Positions 50,014 to 61,475 are shown, numbered from the stretch's first letter. The stretch is 64,000 nucleotides of DNA from Megaleporinus macrocephalus (GCA_021613375.1 CM038702.1:23337849-23401848), one strand, 5' to 3'. Program-made: numbers and translations. The notes: a model not told the origin generated them from the sequence alone.

Positions 50014-50580
50014 CAAGATTCAAGAGTTTTATTGTCTTATGCACAGCAGAACAGACAGTTACACTGTACAATTAAATTCTTACTTTGCTGTTCCTCCATT
50101 TACCAATGGATAACACAAAATAATAATAAAAATATATACAAAATATATAAAGTATAATAATGTAAGCTGAAGTAAATAAATGTATATTTTTTATAGTTAA
50201 AAAAAATAAATAAAAGTAACGTGTGCTTTTATGTGCAAGTATAAAGAGCAGCAGCCATAAAGTTCAAGTTGCAAGTAACTAATGTAAACAATAGTGTTTT
50301 TGAGCGAGTAGCAAATGTAAGCAGTATTCTGAGAGCAGCAGTACAGTGAGTGTAAGGTGCAGTTAAAATCAGACCAGTTAAAACCAGTTCAGATAGGTAA
50401 GGTTGGAGAGGTAGTGCGTGAGGTGTTCACAAGCCTGATGGCCTGTGAGTAGAAACTGTTTGTCAGTCTTGTGGTGCTGGACTTAACATTCCTGTAACAT
50501 CTGCCTGTAGGTAAAAGTGTGAAGAGAGTGTGCTGGGAGTGTGTGCTGTATCAGCCTTGTTTAGTAGTGTAATCACACAT
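50014..50580 (-). mobile_element. 5'-truncated LINE, antisense
   Basis: On the minus strand this runs from LINE ORF2 C-terminal codons (about 50526 down to 50389) through a 3' UTR of about 375 bp to a 'cttgaatcttga' tail at 50014-50025. The terminal 100 bp match 21346-21450. The non-LTR class follows from the tail, the truncation and the coding part. Confidence 0.8.
50389..50526 (-). pseudogene. LINE ORF2 C-terminal remnant
   Basis: Read from 50526 downwards, an open stretch encodes 'LFTLLPTGRCYRNVKSSTTR' followed by 'NSFYSQAIRLVNT' and a stop at 50391-50389. This corresponds to the C-terminal region of ORF2 in CR1/L2-like LINEs. The homologous place in the LINE at 55.4 kb reads 'LFQYLLSGWRFSQLRIKTSR' and 'IFPHAITLMNS'. 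The upstream reverse transcriptase is missing. Confidence 0.8.
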
Positions 50581-50689
50581 GGCATGCCAGATGAGACTTA
50601 AATATGAGCATGCAATGTACGTCAGTAACAAAACAGAAATTAAGAACTAGTAGATTACCTTGCAGGGAGAAAAGACTTTATATTTTTAC

Positions 50690-50919
50690 GTACTTTCTCA
50701 GTGCCCGCCTCCCCCCTGCCTCCCATTTCTCTCAGTAAGGTGTGTATTAGTGTGATGAAGCTGCTCTTGTCTTAATTAGTGGCGGTGGCTGGGCTGGGCT
50801 GTGGATGCAATATCGTGGCTTGCTGAGCTGGATCCTGTCGCAGCTTTAAACCACAGGGGGGGACGTGGCTCAGTGCCGAGAGAGAAAAGGGGCACGCGAG
50901 CACAGCGTCTTATCCATCC

Positions 50920-50951
<32 letters not shown>

Positions 50952-51130
50952 TTCTCTCTCTCTCGCTTTCTCTATTACCTCCCTGCTACTCCTAATTGGG
51001 GCCTTCCGTAACCCAGCCGCATTTTATAGGAGCAGGAGATGATGATGAAAGACAAAGCGAAGTGGCCTTACGCCAGCCGAGCCTAAATTAACAGCAGCTT
51101 TCTTTACAATGCAATCCTTAGAAAAAAGAA
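50690..51130. promoter_or_regulatory. Possible conserved block split by CT tract
   Basis: Unique, GC-balanced DNA on both sides of a CT tract (50919-50972), with 'cttaattagtggcggtggct' on the left and 'cctaattggggccttccgta' on the right. Homeodomain-like cores and the absence of repeat signature suggest a conserved element; not verified. Confidence 0.25.
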
Positions 51131-51299
51131 AAGGTTGATATGAAGTTTGCTGGGTTTGGATAGTCTAGAAATCTTGGTTTGGTGGGTTTTGTTTATCTGA
51201 GGTGATCATTTGTCTAGCTGTATTTTAGTAAAGGGTTAATGACTTGTGATGGATGTCCAGTCCAAAAGACTGTAGAGATGATGGTGGACTTCTTGCACT

Positions 51300-51715
51300 T
51301 TCTGTTCCTATCGCTACTCACCCTCTGTATTTCTCTTCTCTCTCGTTCTTTCTCATCAAATCTTCTATTTCTCCCTCTCTCTCACTTCCTAATTATTTTG
51401 TAGAAATGCTATAAATACGCTGTAAACATTTTCATAAACATTTTCATAAACATCTTTCTTTTTTTCTTCCTTTCTTTACATGCATTTACATTCTCTGTCC
51501 TTTTATCCCTCTTTCACTCTCGCTCTTCTTTCTCACTGTCTCTCTCAATTTCCTAATTATGTAATAGATTATATATAAGCTCTTTCTTTTCCTTTTTCCT
51601 CTGTTTATTTTTCTTTCTTCTTGTTTTGTCTTCTTCATTCCCCTCTCTGTCTCTTTCTCTCTTGCTCCCTTTTGCTTTTTTATATTTTCAGATGTTTTTT
51701 GACATTCTTCTATTT

Positions 51716-51752
<37 letters not shown>
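51300..51752 (+). repeat. Pyrimidine-rich tract ending in (CT)n
   Basis: Irregular pyrimidine-rich DNA closes with pure CT at 51720-51752. The Arg/Glu/Lys-rich minus frame is its translation. Confidence 0.85.
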
Positions 51753-51755
<3 letters not shown>

Positions 51756-53284
51756 GCCTGCACTGTTCATGGGGGACCTCTCTCAGTTCAGTAAATGTCC
51801 GTCACGGATAGTTTTCGCCCTAAATTTGAACTGCTGCCCTGATTACACAGAGCAGGCTCAGATGGATTAGAACTCAAGCTTTCAAACTGATGCTACTGCC
51901 AGAGCAACATGGAAAAGCCAAACAGTTTAAATGGCATGTCACACACACTCACTCACACACACATACTTATACATGAGATGATGCACTGAGGGCCAGATGT
52001 ATGTACGTGAGCAGGCGCAGCCCAAAATATGCTTTGATGCACCCGCAGTACGCACTCACAGTGCAAATCAAATAACAAAGTTGAGTTTACTAAGACTGTA
52101 GCTAATGTGCAGAAACAGCAGGTGAGATAAGTGCCAATATCAAGAAAATAACAAACATTCCATTTGCATAGCGCAGGTATCTAAGTGTTCACCTCAGCAT
52201 CAGCAGATTGTGAGTGAATCATGAGTGACATCATCTTTGACCAAGATACCAAGAGCAGCATTTGCTAGCAGAATTGTGAGATCTAAAAAGTGTTTACTAG
52301 CAGACGTACATTGGCTATCCACGGGTGTAAATTTTTTTTTTATTATTTGTTTGAATGTTTTTGATGTTTTCTGCTTGCTTTGTGATAAAACGACTGAAAG
52401 GACTGATATACTACATATGCTATTGTAAGCGCTTTTAAATAATTTCAATAATTTAATTAATGAATGATATAATGTTTAAATAATGTTAAACTAATGACTG
52501 ACAAAGATGTAGTTTAGACTTTACTTCAGCCATAGTGCAAATGAAACAGGTCTCATACATTAGCAATAGTAAAAGTAGATGGAGTACTGCAAAATCTCCA
52601 CAAAATCAGCAACGTAACAATCACAGAACAAAAATCTCTCTCAAGGTGTCAATAAAAGTACAAGACATATCTTCATTTAGATAGTGTTCCCACCTTCAAA
52701 CCAATAAGCTGTGAGCTTACATCTAAATACTTATTAACTTGTGTAAATGAAACAGGTCTCTGAGAGAGAGAGTTTCAGCCGGAGTTAAACATGCTGCTCT
52801 GGGAGACTGTAGGAGAACTGACAGTTGTGCAGTTGTTTGCTGTGCAGTTCATTTCCAAACCAAACACAGCTACAGACGATTTTAGCCTGCTGTATGCTGT
52901 GCGCCAAACTATATTGTTTACTAAGAAGTAATGTTACTTAGAGCAATAAAAATATCACTTATTACTTATGAATTTAAAAACAAAAGTTTGGCTACTACAA
53001 ATTAGCTACCTAGCTAACTCAAGCTATTTCCAAATAGGCAACAATAGCTTTAATTCTTCTGAAAACAAGAAACACACATATTTTAGGTAAAGCTGGCCAC
53101 AAAGATAATAATAATGTTGTTTATAGAAATAACAAGCAGTAAGTAATACTCATTTAATAAGACGACTGAAAGCTGATAACAAAAAAGGGCAATTTAAAGC
53201 ACATTTATATGTTTGTACTATTTATCTTGTCTTTCTACAGTGCACTTATTTACTGCCATGACTAAATTAATATCTAATAGATTA

Positions 53285-53290
<6 letters not shown>
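51753..53290. other. Unique non-coding stretch
   Basis: No gene recognised. The overlapping plus and minus frames around 52200-52448 have no domain. Confidence 0.5.

Positions 53291-53329
<39 letters not shown>
53291..53329 (+). repeat. (CA)n microsatellite
   Basis: About 39 bp of CA, just outside the CpG-rich block. Confidence 0.95.
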
Positions 53330-53330
<1 letters not shown>

Positions 53331-53486
53331 TAAAGCGGGGAAACGCTATGCGGGGCTAAATCCGTTATGTGTTAACATCCCCTAAATCTACCAAACTGAG
53401 GGATAATCCACTAACATACTTTAATGCACATGGTAATTGATTTAGATGTGCTGATAATATACATTCTGAATATTTAAACGTCTTAC

Positions 53487-53600
53487 CTCCACAGACGGTC
53501 TATGCTGCTGCAGCTTCACTGCACTGCTATGTCTGTGGCTAGATTCCGGGAACTATCGCGAGGTTCCACGATCCGCCATAGCTGAAAACCCCGTTCCATT
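53487..53600 (-). other. Possible alternative non-coding first exon
   Basis: On the minus strand a CpG-rich segment ends with GGAG|GTAAGA, a near-consensus splice donor whose GT is at 53486-53485. Its only ATG (ATGGCGGAT context, about 53580) opens an 8-codon frame that stops, so it would be a 5' UTR exon. Inference only. Confidence 0.18.
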
Positions 53601-53915
53601 AGACAGAGAGGAGTTAACGCGACTCTCTCTCTCTATACGGCTCTGGTTTCCCTCAGTGCGAGATGTGGCAGTGAGTCAGTGCATACCGCACAGAGAACTG
53701 AATCGCGAACCGAATCCGGATTGGATCCGGAACAAACCCGCTAAGCGGCGGTGATTGTTACGCGGATCTGCCGGAGGAAAAGCGGATCTGGATCGGAGTC
53801 GTGTGCTGTCTGGGCTAGCGTTGCCATTAACGTTATTATGATAGACTAATTTCATTAGCGAAGTTAACTTTAAATTACTTGCACGTTTATTTGAAAAACA
53901 GCCCCTTGTGTTCAC

Positions 53916-53936
53916 CTTCTTCTTTTTTGCTGCCAT
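53916..53936 (-). CDS. Candidate first coding exon (7 codons), speculative
   Basis: On the minus strand an ATG at 53936-53934 sits in a strong Kozak context (A at -3, G at +4). Seven codons read MAAKKKK before AAG|GTGAAC, an acceptable splice donor at 53915-53914. Without splicing the frame stays open to 53676, but the continuation has no recognisable domain. No downstream exon could be identified, so the gene is unknown and the call rests on promoter context only. Confidence 0.22.
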
Positions 53937-54060
53937 CTTCACTCGCTTTTGACGTATCTCAGTGTTGCACAGTAAGTCTCATACGTCTGGAAACATTTCC
54001 TTCCAGTTTTGGCGCTGCTAACAACCAAACGTAGAGTCTCACGTGACAGCAGCAGAGTCA

Positions 54061-55440
54061 CTGGCCAAGTGTGTTACTGGGAGGAAGGACCTGAGTAGAG
54101 AACGTGATTTAACCCTTCATGCACCTCTAGGTTATATATTTTAATAAAGAGATTACAATTCAAAATAACAGTTCTTGAGAATTAAAGGGTCTTTGGCCTA
54201 GGCTCCGCCCATGGTCCAGGTCTTAGAGCTTTCAGATCCTCCGGGAAAGGAATGGCCAGCTCAGGTCCTTTTCCATGGACAGTGGGACAACTAGTAGTAG
54301 TGGTGAACAACAGAACAGGTACAGTCTACTAAAGCATCAATTTACAGTAATAACTTTTAATTAACAGACTTTTCATTGTTTTTAAGATTGTTTTCATATT
54401 GTTTAAAATCCTTAGTCAGAGTTTGCTGCAGATACTTTCTTTTTTACTATATTGTACTGTAGTTGATACTGTAGGAGGTCATTATTTGTAAATATGCCCT
54501 TTCCTTGATATTTCATTATAATACATTTAGGTTGCAGTTCAGGTTCACTTCCTTTCATGCACACACCTCATAGGTATAATTTAAAATGAATTACACACTA
54601 TAAATTTCTGTTTTTTGTGCACAATAATTTCTCATTATATTGACTGAGATATTTACCAACGTTCTGAAACACTTGTCCAAGCTTGCATTTGTGGATGATT
54701 GTGGAAGATGCATGGAGAGCTTGATTATTTGGGTCAAAATTATGCTGGCTAATTTCTGACCATGTCAAACATTGTTGATTTAGCAATGTTTTCTCTTTTT
54801 TATTGTATCAGTAGGGCCATACCCAGAATCAAAACTTTAGTGGGTCTGATATAGCCAGAAAGTGACCTACATCACCTGGGAAATAAACAAACTGCCAGAA
54901 ATTGTGTACATTTTTATTTTTTTTTTATTCATGTTATTAATCATTGCACCATTTTGCCCATTTATAATTGAATTGTTAGGAACCTTTGTTTTTTCATTTG
55001 TCCATTTGCTGTCACTCATCCATAAACTGATTTGACTCCAGTTTAAACTGTATTTAATTCATCATTTAATTAGCACTACCCTATTATCTTGGTCTTTTCT
55101 GACTATTAAAAATGCAAACATTGCATAATAAGCTATAAAAGCCTGTCTTTACCAAACCCCAGCAAACGGGAAAGACAGAGTTTAGGAAACGGGAAGGACA
55201 CAGTTAACCAAACATAATACAACCTAATTTATCTTAATTATTTTAAGTTCTTAATTATGGTACATGATATTTTTCAAAGTTAACATTCTTATACACATTG
55301 CAGTATGTTATAAGTAGGTAACACAATACAACTTTAATTTTTCATTTAATTACTAATCGCTAATATAGCCAATTACATAGCTGGAGGTCTACACTGAGTA
55401 GCTACTGCAACTAAACTAAAGCATGCTGACTCAGTTACCC
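54061..55440. other. Unique AT-rich non-coding stretch
   Basis: Nothing recognised; upstream flank of the promoter-like island on its minus-strand reading. Confidence 0.5.
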
Positions 55441-55456
55441 TCATATACTTGCATAT

Positions 55457-56059
55457 GTGTCTACAGACGGGTTGTGGAGCATGTGGTCCTCTGGAGCAAC
55501 CACAACAGCCAAGACAATGGAGATGAGAGTGGACTTCAGGAGAAGCCCTCCAACCCTTCCAGCACTCACCATCCTCAACAGTACTGTGATGGCTGTGGAC
55601 TCCTACAAGTTCCTGGGCACAATAATCTCCAGGGACTTGAAATGGGACTGCAACATCAGTACCATTATCAAGAGAGCTCAGCAAAGGCTGTACTTCCTGC
55701 ATCAGCTGAGGAAGTTCAACCTTCCCAAGGAGCTGATGGTGCAGTTCTACACCACCACCATAGAATCTGTCCTCATCACAGTGTGGGGCAGCTCAGCCAC
55801 CAAACACGACACCCACAGACTGCAGCGCATCATCAGGCCTGCAGAGAGAACCATCGGTGTGAAGTTACCCTCCCTACCGGACCTGCACACGGCTAGAACC
55901 AGGAAGCGGGCAGAGAACATTGTCTGTGATCCATCACACCCTCGACATCACCTGTTCCAGTATCTTCTCTCAGGTTGGCGTTTCAGCCAGTTGAGGATCA
56001 AGACCTCCAGACTTCAGAGAAGCATCTTCCCACACGCCATCACACTCATGAACAGCTGA
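55457..56059 (+). pseudogene. LINE ORF2 C-terminal fragment (reverse transcriptase end)
   Basis: A frame uninterrupted to its stop. From about residue 20 it matches the C-terminal half of L2/CR1-like ORF2: 'MRVDFRR', 'VDSYKFLGTIISRDLKW', 'AQQRLYFLHQLRKFNLP', 'LPSLPDLHTARTRKRA' and a final 'ITLMNS'. The endonuclease and the catalytic palm of reverse transcriptase are absent, so it cannot function alone. The first ~15 residues probably include flanking or divergent DNA. A second overlapping frame at 55423-55896 is its shadow. Confidence 0.88.
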
Positions 56060-56484
56060 ACATTAAAATACTACATTCTGAATACAGTCTACTACATACA
56101 TCCATATCCAGATGTTCTCTCACTCTTCTTTCTCTGTACCACACTTTTATTTATCTGATAGAGTCTCAGTGTCACCGTCTCAACCAGTGACTATTCTGTT
56201 CTTCATATTTATATCTATTTATTTTAGTCTGCACTGTTCTTTACTGCTGCGCTTAGCACTTAACTCTAAATATACAACTCTGCACATGCTAAGTTTACAG
56301 GTGTGTCTGTGCGTGTATGTCACTGTGTGTGTGTGGGTGTGTGTGGGTGTAGGTTGGGTGTGTTACTTCTGTGATATCAGTTATCGTGCACTGTGAGCTT
56401 CTGTAACCAAACACAAATTTCTTGTATGTGTGAGCATACTTGGCAAATAAAGTCAGATTCTGATTCTGATTTTGATTTTGAAAC
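55457..56484 (+). mobile_element. 5'-truncated L2/CR1-like LINE with intact 3' end
   Basis: Begins inside ORF2, runs through its stop at 56057-56059, then a 3' UTR of about 425 bp. It closes with 'aataaagtcagattctgatt' and a GATTCT/GATTTT tail at about 56452-56482. The open coding segment and clean tail indicate a fairly young insertion. Truncation at the 5' side is typical of target-primed reverse transcription. Confidence 0.9.
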
Positions 56485-57900
56485 ATAGATCAGCTGAGAA
56501 CCAATTATTAAGTAGTCTTGTTTCTGTTTCCACACTGGATCTCACAAACCCTTCTGAAACTACGGAGGACCTTAACGAACTGAAGGCTGGAGACAATGGT
56601 GGATGGAAATGGTTGTTAAACAGGATTTTCATTATCTTCCACAATGCTGTTAATGAATATCCCATCCTTATTTGACTGGCTCCACCCCTGAATAGGCTAC
56701 TGCATAATCAAAACAGCATTAAATGTAATGAATGGAGATATGCAGTGCAGATCTTGGTGTCCTCATAGATGGTTATGGCCATAGTTTATATTGTAGTCAC
56801 AGTTCATATATATGTTTGTGATCTGCAGAGACAGCATTGCTTCATAGAGCTGGTGTTTTAGCTATTTTAGCCACTGCGTCACCCTCAGACGTCTATGAAG
56901 CTTGTTTATTAGTTTAAGCATCTTCGCCTCATAAATTAGACTGAAGTCGGGTTCTTTATTGTGTGTGTGTGTGTGTGTACGTGCCAAATAAAACAGGAGG
57001 GATGAGATAGACAGCTAAGATGTTATTCATTACAAAAGTGGCACAGTCAATCAGCAGCAGTACAGAAAAACATAATAATGCACTGAGAAACACACTCGCT
57101 TGTTTGTCCGGATTTGGACTCATTTGCCCCACGGGTATTTTACACATGCATATATTATATACATGTAGTATATATCTGTATGTAATAATACCTGTATGAA
57201 ACAATCATTTAAGATACATCAATCAATTGGGCAGTGATTGGACAGTCTGATACTGTGCTATTCAGATTTAGTCATGTTCTGCACTATGGTTCACAGCAGT
57301 ACAAACAGTACAAACACAGAAATTCCTTGCAGGGTGTGAACAAGACTGCAAGCTCATGGAACAACCCAGAACGAAAACATTTATAGCTATTCATTTAACA
57401 GCTATCAATTTAGCCAAAAAGATCAACCTGCTGAATTTGTAGAATTTGAAGATGAGCAAGAGCACAGAGCCACAACACATCAGCCACTGGTACCTTTCTT
57501 TAGCAATAAACAAGACCCAGACAATTATGAAGGAAAATCATGGAATTCATGGCACTGGATGACCAGCCGTTCTTGGTAGTTAAGGATAAAGGATAAAAAT
57601 TTTATACCTGGGCCCGAGATACACAACTACATCTCGGACATTGCATCTACCAGCCAGTTCCAAAGCTAGAATTATGCTAATTAGAAGGTTGTATAAAGTA
57701 AATAGAGTGTATAATATGACAATAACAACATATATGGTTTTTGAATGCAAGTGTTTTATTTACTCCCATTGACACAGGTGTATAAAATCAAGCACCTAGC
57801 TATAAAGTCTGCCTTAACAAATATTTGTGTGAATATCGTGAACCTTCTTCCTACATATTGCATGATCAGTTGTGAAGTGGTATTAGTGAAAAATGTTTGG
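56485..57900. other. Unique non-coding stretch
   Basis: No gene recognised; GT at about 56959-56979. The frames at 56453-56675 on both strands have no domain. Confidence 0.5.
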
Positions 57901-57904
57901 GATA

Positions 57905-58375
57905 CACAGCAACTCATTCACTGAGTGTCAGACCATAACTGGCAAGTCCTCCTCTGGCATTAACATCAGGACAAAAACTGTGCTGAGAGCTTTCTGGCAT
58001 GGGTTTCCATAGCCGAGCAGCTGCATGCAAGCCTTACACCAGCAAACACAATGCGTTGGATGAAGTGGTGTAATGTAGCCACTGGGCTCTGGAGTGGTGG
58101 AAACATATCCTGTGGAGTGACAAATGATTCTATCTTAATGGACAAGACTGGGTTTGGTGAATGTCAGAAGGACATTACCTGCCTGACTTCATTGTGTCAC
58201 CTGTAGAGTTTGGTAGGGGTGGAATAATGCTATTAATGAATAATGCAAGGGCCCAGGTCCCTTGGTTCCAGTCAAAGGAAATCTTAATGCTTGAGCATAG
58301 CAAGAAGATTTGGACAGTGGTATGCGTCCAGCTTTTTGGGAAAAGTTTGGGGAAACTGACATTTAAACTTCTAAT
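57905..58375 (+). mobile_element. Decayed Tc1-like transposon, second family
   Basis: Words of a fish Tc1-like transposase in order: 'gctttctggcatgggtttcc' (about 57990), 'ccgagcagctgcatgcaagc' and 'ctgtggagtgacaaa' (58110-58124). Further on are 'tttggtaggggtggaataat' (about 58210) and 'ccagtcaaaggaaatcttaa' (about 58270). The copy stops before the second catalytic Asp region. Terminal repeats were not found. Confidence 0.8.
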
Positions 58376-58379
58376 GTGA
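58110..58379 (+). pseudogene. Tc1-like transposase remnant (catalytic domain start)
   Basis: In one frame it reads LWSDK, then a stop at 58125-58127, 'FYLNGQDWVW', a stop at 58158-58160, then 'MSEGHYLPDFIVSPVEFGRG'. LWSD carries the first catalytic Asp (58119-58121). The later part of the frame becomes unrecognisable after the 'PWFQSKEILMLEHSKKI' segment. Two stops plus the missing second and third catalytic residues make it dead. Confidence 0.82.
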
Positions 58380-58845
58380 GCTTAGTTTTAGTGATGACTA
58401 AGATTTCCTCTTACATCAAGTGGGAACTTAAGTTTCTCTTTTTCCATTAGCTATCACAACCATTTTCATTGTTTATTTTAAGATGTGGCAGTTACATCTC
58501 TAATTAAAATATAAAAGTATTATAGATATGTATGTATATGTAAGTACCTGTATGTAATAATAATCTGGCCCAAATGTGTACTACACATATAAGTGTGATA
58601 ATAATGTGTCCCCATTTCTATTGGTGCATTCATCATAAAATGTTAACACAACATAAAGCACCTTTGTTAAAATGATGTGAAAAAATACAAATAAAAAACT
58701 TTAGATACACATTGTATTGTTTTTCACAGCAGAGACCTAAGTACTAAGTAATGTGTGTGTTCGTGTGTACATACAGATATTAAAAATATATACCCACCTA
58801 CATGTATAATAGGTGATAATAGGTTCTAAATGTTTCTAAAAGTCA

Positions 58846-58850
<5 letters not shown>
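58376..58850. other. Unique AT-rich non-coding stretch
   Basis: Nothing recognised. Confidence 0.5.

Positions 58851-58895
<45 letters not shown>
58851..58895 (+). repeat. (CA)n microsatellite
   Basis: About 45 bp of CA. Confidence 0.95.
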
Positions 58896-58897
<2 letters not shown>

Positions 58898-58959
58898 ACT
58901 CACAGAAAACTTATACCCTTGTTTCGCTTCGTTATCTCTCTCTGCTTTATGTGCAGTGG

Positions 58960-59170
58960 TGAATTAGATGGATGTGAATATTTGCACTCTGATTGATTGG
59001 ATATTGCGATAGTTGGCCTTAAAAGAGGCAGTGGTTACTGCAGGAACGGGTTTAAGGAAAGCTAAGCAGAATTTTAATGGCTTTCTGCCATCCCATAATT
59101 CCAGTGATAAGAGCAGGAGAAGACTGGAGGCCAGAGCAGCGTGTAAATCTGTCTCATAGCAACAGTCCGT
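58960..59170. promoter_or_regulatory. Possible conserved non-coding block
   Basis: Unique GC-balanced DNA between a CA tract and a GA/TG tract, with 'gcagaattttaatggctttc' and 'cataattccagtgataagag' words. No coding potential. Conservation is suspected from texture only. Confidence 0.25.
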
Positions 59171-59949
59171 GTGTCTGAGAGAGAGAGAGTGTGTGTGTAT
59201 GTACAGGGGGCATACACATTATTGTGTGTGAGAATGTACATCTGTGGACTGTGTGCATGAATATTTTTACATGGTTTGTATTTAATATTAATTATTATTA
59301 AGAATTACAATAATAATTATTGCATACAATGAATCTACTTACATTGCTTGCCTGTCTGTGCCTGTCTGGGTTCTATAAGGTTCCAAGCCCCTGAACTGTT
59401 TTGCTGCTATATAGAACTAAAGAACCATAAAGAACATAGACAACCGTAATTTCACCATTTCACCCAGCAAAGAACCATTTATGTATTCAGATTGTTCTTT
59501 AGTGTTTATAGGTCTATACATTGTCTTTACTATAAACCCTTAAAGAACCACAGTTCACCACCTCCAAGGGCGTCTAACGGGTTGTTGTCCTTTTAATAGG
59601 AATAAGATAAGCCTCAATCTCTCCCTCTCTCTCTCTCTCTGTACATACTCCTCCCCTTTAAAGAAACCCTATCGTCTCCTATCTGTCCCCTTTACCGTCA
59701 TTACTACTCCAATACTAATAATGTTAAAAACAAACGGCAGAAAAAAAACAGATAAGAGTCCTTTTAAAGGGGGATGCATTATTTAGCACCCACCGCTAAT
59801 GGTCCTGATCAGTGTTGCACAATTGAATAACATCAACCGATAAGGAGGAGGACGAAGGAGAGAAGATAGAGGGAGAAGAAGAAGGAAAGAACGAGACACA
59901 AAACACCGTTACGATCAGAAAATAAGATCACTGTCAGTGCAGTGGTCGA

Positions 59950-59986
<37 letters not shown>

Positions 59987-60060
59987 GGAAAAGGAAGAGG
60001 GAAAATCAATGGGGCGGTGGTCAGTATTAATCTAACATCAATATAAGCAGTATCTTTTAC
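59171..60060. other. Non-coding stretch with GA tracts
   Basis: Short GA/TG at 59178-59200, CT at about 59622-59641, purine-rich DNA at about 59840-59900 and GA at 59957-59982. No gene recognised. Confidence 0.5.
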
Positions 60061-60195
60061 TTTTCATGGTAATTGCCCCAGTGATCTTCCAAAGTGCCTC
60101 TCAAGTACTTAAAGGGGCGACTGATAGAATCTTATCAACCCACAAGAGACCTACGGCGGCCGGGGGGCCGGCACCATATGGACCCCCACTACAGT
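60061..60195. promoter_or_regulatory. Possible conserved block before pyrimidine tract
   Basis: Short, unique and GC-rich by local standards ('ctacggcggccggggggccg' near 60150). It is sandwiched between a purine-rich stretch and the long pyrimidine tract. Looks constrained rather than drifting; function unknown. Confidence 0.25.
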
Positions 60196-60697
60196 CTCTC
60201 TCTCTTTTTTTCCTATTTCTTTTTCTCCCTATTTCTCTATCTCATGCTTTTTCTGTTTGTCTCTTGCTGCTGTTATATGCCTGATCTCCTTCTTACACTC
60301 CTTCTTACTCCCGTTTCTCCATTTTACCTCGTTCTCTTTTGCTTTTTCTCTTTATTTTGTATTTTCTCACTCATTGTTTTTCAACCTCTCTTTTTTACAT
60401 CTGTCTCTCTTACTCCATCTGAATCTGTTTGCATGTCTCTCTCTCTTTCCATCATGCCATATCCCTGTCTCATTTTTTGTATCTGTCTCTCTCATTCATC
60501 TCTTCTTCTTTTTTCTCCTTTTCTTCCTTCTCCCATCTCTTTTTGCTTTGTCTCTAATTTCTCTATTTTAATCTGTCTGAATCGCTGTATCTATTTGTCT
60601 TCACTTCCTCTTTCCCCTTTCTTAGTTGTTTTCCCTTTTTCTGTCTCTTTTCTGTCCCCCTCTTTTTTATTTTGTCTTTTTTTTCTGTCCTTTTCAT

Positions 60698-60773
<76 letters not shown>
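60196..60773 (+). repeat. Long pyrimidine tract ending in (CT)n
   Basis: About 500 bp of irregular pyrimidine-rich DNA followed by 72 bp of pure CT (60702-60773). The 235-residue Ser/Phe/Leu frame across it is a low-complexity translation, not a gene. Confidence 0.9.
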
Positions 60774-60775
<2 letters not shown>

Positions 60776-60891
60776 GGCTTGACTACACTTGCCATTTTTA
60801 GCTCTGAGTTATGTCAGCTATGACCAAATGTGAGTATGAGACCATTTCAGTACAAGACTGCTGGCAATTCTCACTCCATTCACACAATGTA

Positions 60892-60922
60892 GGAGAGAGA
60901 GAGAGTATGTGTGTGTGTGTGA

Positions 60923-60993
<71 letters not shown>

Positions 60994-60994
60994 T
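60892..60994 (+). repeat. Compound (GA)n(TG)n(GA)n microsatellite
   Basis: GA, then about 80 bp of TG with two GAGT interruptions, then GA again. Confidence 0.95.
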
Positions 60995-61096
60995 CGTCAC
61001 CACTATTCATCCCTCTGAGCACATTTGCAAGTTTTAACAGTGACGAGTCCAAAAGGCATTTCTCCCACGCCGAGCCTTCATTTTTCATACAGCAGC

Positions 61097-61099
<3 letters not shown>
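60995..61099. promoter_or_regulatory. Short unique block between two microsatellites
   Basis: About 100 bp of unique sequence ('ctattcatccctctgagcac' to 'catacagcagctatt') bounded by a TG/GA tract and a CT tract. Retention between unstable repeats hints at constraint, but this is only a suggestion. Confidence 0.2.
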
Positions 61100-61154
<55 letters not shown>

Positions 61155-61475
61155 CTTGGTGACTTCTCCCCTCTGTCTCACTTTTCCTGATCTCTTTTTC
61201 TTTTCTTTCCTTGTCCTTTTTCCTTCCTATCTCTCTTTGTGTCCTGTCTTTGTGCAATGTCCTATTTATTTTCTTCTTTCTCTCTTTTCTGTCTGCTGAT
61301 TTCTTTCTCTTCTGTCTTTCTCTCTAGCACATACAGGCTCTTCCCTGTCTTTCTCTTGCGTTTCTCTCTCTCTATCTATCTCTTTCTCTCTCTCCTTTTC
61401 CCTCTGTGTCTGTATCTCTCTCTGTCTTTCATTCTCTCTCTGTCTGTTTCTCTATCTATCTCTCTATTTCAATAA
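61100..61475 (+). repeat. (CT)n and pyrimidine-rich tract
   Basis: Pure CT (about 61102-61146) followed by about 320 bp of irregular pyrimidine-rich DNA with CTAT units near 61370-61380. Confidence 0.9.

Larger units (their letters stand above)
53480..54060 (-). promoter_or_regulatory. CpG-rich promoter-like island
   Basis: By hand count there are about 37 CpGs in 580 bp, far above the rest of the window. On or near the minus-strand start are TCACGTGAC (54039-54047, USF/TFE-type E-box), TGACGTA (53950-53956, CRE-like) and AAGATGGCAGC (about 53929-53939, one mismatch from a YY1 core-promoter motif). A CTCGCGAT word (about 53555-53562) partly matches the TCTCGCGAGA core element. The E-box, CRE and YY1/ATG order suggests minus-strand transcription starting about 53945-54030. 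A CpG-rich transposon is the alternative. Confidence 0.45.

Noticed and set aside
55423..55896. 157-residue plus-strand frame, and 109-residue minus frame at 55373-55702
   Set aside because: Shadows of the LINE ORF2 reading at 55457-56059.
60094..60801. 235-residue open frame, the longest in the window
   Set aside because: Same cause: pyrimidine-rich and (CT)n DNA. No domain, no signal beyond composition.
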